A stretch of DNA of 64,000 bases from JAKPAM01 sp047601745. GTDB taxonomy: Bacteria; Pseudomonadota; Gammaproteobacteria; Burkholderiales; Burkholderiaceae_E. Of the stretch, positions 63,841 to 64,000 are shown one piece after another. Position 1 is the stretch's first letter; the number at the start of each line of letters is the position of its first letter. The notes under the pieces were generated by a model. The model was not told the origin of the DNA, searched no databases, and saw only the letters and a program-made list of their open reading frames with translations. A program made the translations under genes and the position numbers. Where the stretch lies: the NCBI GenBank assembly GCA_047601745.1, contig JASGIS010000001.1:4898001-4962000 (forward strand), given 5' to 3'.

Positions 63841-64000
63841 TCAGTCCAGCGTCTTGCGCAGCGTGCGGCTCACCGCGGCGGTCAGCACGATCGCGTACAC
63901 GGTAAGGATCGCGCCGTCGCGCGCGATCATCGGCCAGTCGTCCCCGGCCAGGAACAGCGTCTTGATCAGCCCCATGAAATGCGTCGCCGGCAGCAACTGG
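63841..64000 (-). CDS. ABC-2 type transporter permease, C-terminal end (runs off window)
   Basis: The minus strand reads QLLPATHFMGLIKTLFLAGDDWPMIARDGAILTVYAIVLTAAVSRTLRKTLD-stop. This is the C-terminal TM and tail of a YbhS/YbhR-type permease (the LPATHF motif is typical). It lies 36 bp upstream of the other permease gene and would form a heterodimer with it. An ATPase and a membrane-fusion gene are expected beyond the window. Confidence 0.85.
   Translation of the reverse strand, partial: QLLPATHFMGLIKTLFLAGDDWPMIARDGAILTVYAIVLTAAVSRTLRKTLD

Overview
This 64 kb window is high-GC chromosomal DNA that looks like a Burkholderiales betaproteobacterium. The basis is the glnT-glxBCD cluster, the fused NasA/CysJ-type nitrate reductase, the nas operon with NasR-type (ANTAR) control, and many LysR/ArsR/TetR/HxlR regulators facing transporters and oxidoreductases. 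I cannot name the genus. No rRNA, tRNA, CRISPR array, phage or intact insertion sequence is visible.

Layout. 1-4.7 kb: an XRE regulator diverging from a GlnT-GlxB-GlxC-GlxD amidotransfer cluster. 4.9-12 kb: carboxylesterase, DUF218 protein, a two-subunit acyl-CoA dehydrogenase and dihydroxy-acid dehydratase. 12-18 kb: a scarred stretch with gene relics, a broken antitoxin/PIN module, an MFS pump with its ArsR-type regulator, a methyltransferase, a small secreted protein, an intact MazEF module with a two-palindrome operator, and an ArsR regulator next to a flavin-reductase relic. 18-23.6 kb: the SGNH hydrolase / ene-reductase / MFS operon diverging from a LysR gene, followed by a second, differently broken antitoxin/PIN module. 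23.6-35.8 kb: two siderophore-type uptake loci. One has a TonB receptor, binding protein, permease, ATPase, TetR and an MFS exporter; the other has a TonB receptor, an RhtX/FptX-like MFS and a TetR. 36-51.5 kb: assimilatory nitrate reduction: NasR, ABC nitrate transporter, GAF protein, NirBD, CobA and the NasA-flavoprotein fusion, with an HxlR gene in between. 51.8-53.6 kb: a quinone reductase / LysR pair. 54-60.6 kb: a UDG-like protein, then a tight amidohydrolase / S41 peptidase / large lipoprotein operon of unknown function. 60.6-64 kb: relics of the quinone reductase / LysR pair, a TPP-dependent enzyme and ABC-2 permeases.

The nitrate genes act together. The ABC transporter imports nitrate, the NasA fusion reduces it to nitrite, NirBD reduces nitrite to ammonium, and CobA feeds siroheme synthesis. 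Both transcription units carry an intrinsic terminator ahead of the first gene, preceded by hexaloop hairpins of the kind bound by ANTAR proteins. A NIT-ANTAR protein (NasR) is encoded next door, behind a 13-unit heptanucleotide repeat.

Two general patterns stand out. First, several divergent regulator/target pairs have eroded partial copies about 8-11 kb away, or have lost one partner. Second, short tandem repeats (6, 7, 9 and 14 bp units) have expanded inside or beside otherwise conserved genes, giving odd low-complexity inserts in NirB, the SGNH hydrolase, an MFS pump and the NasA fusion.
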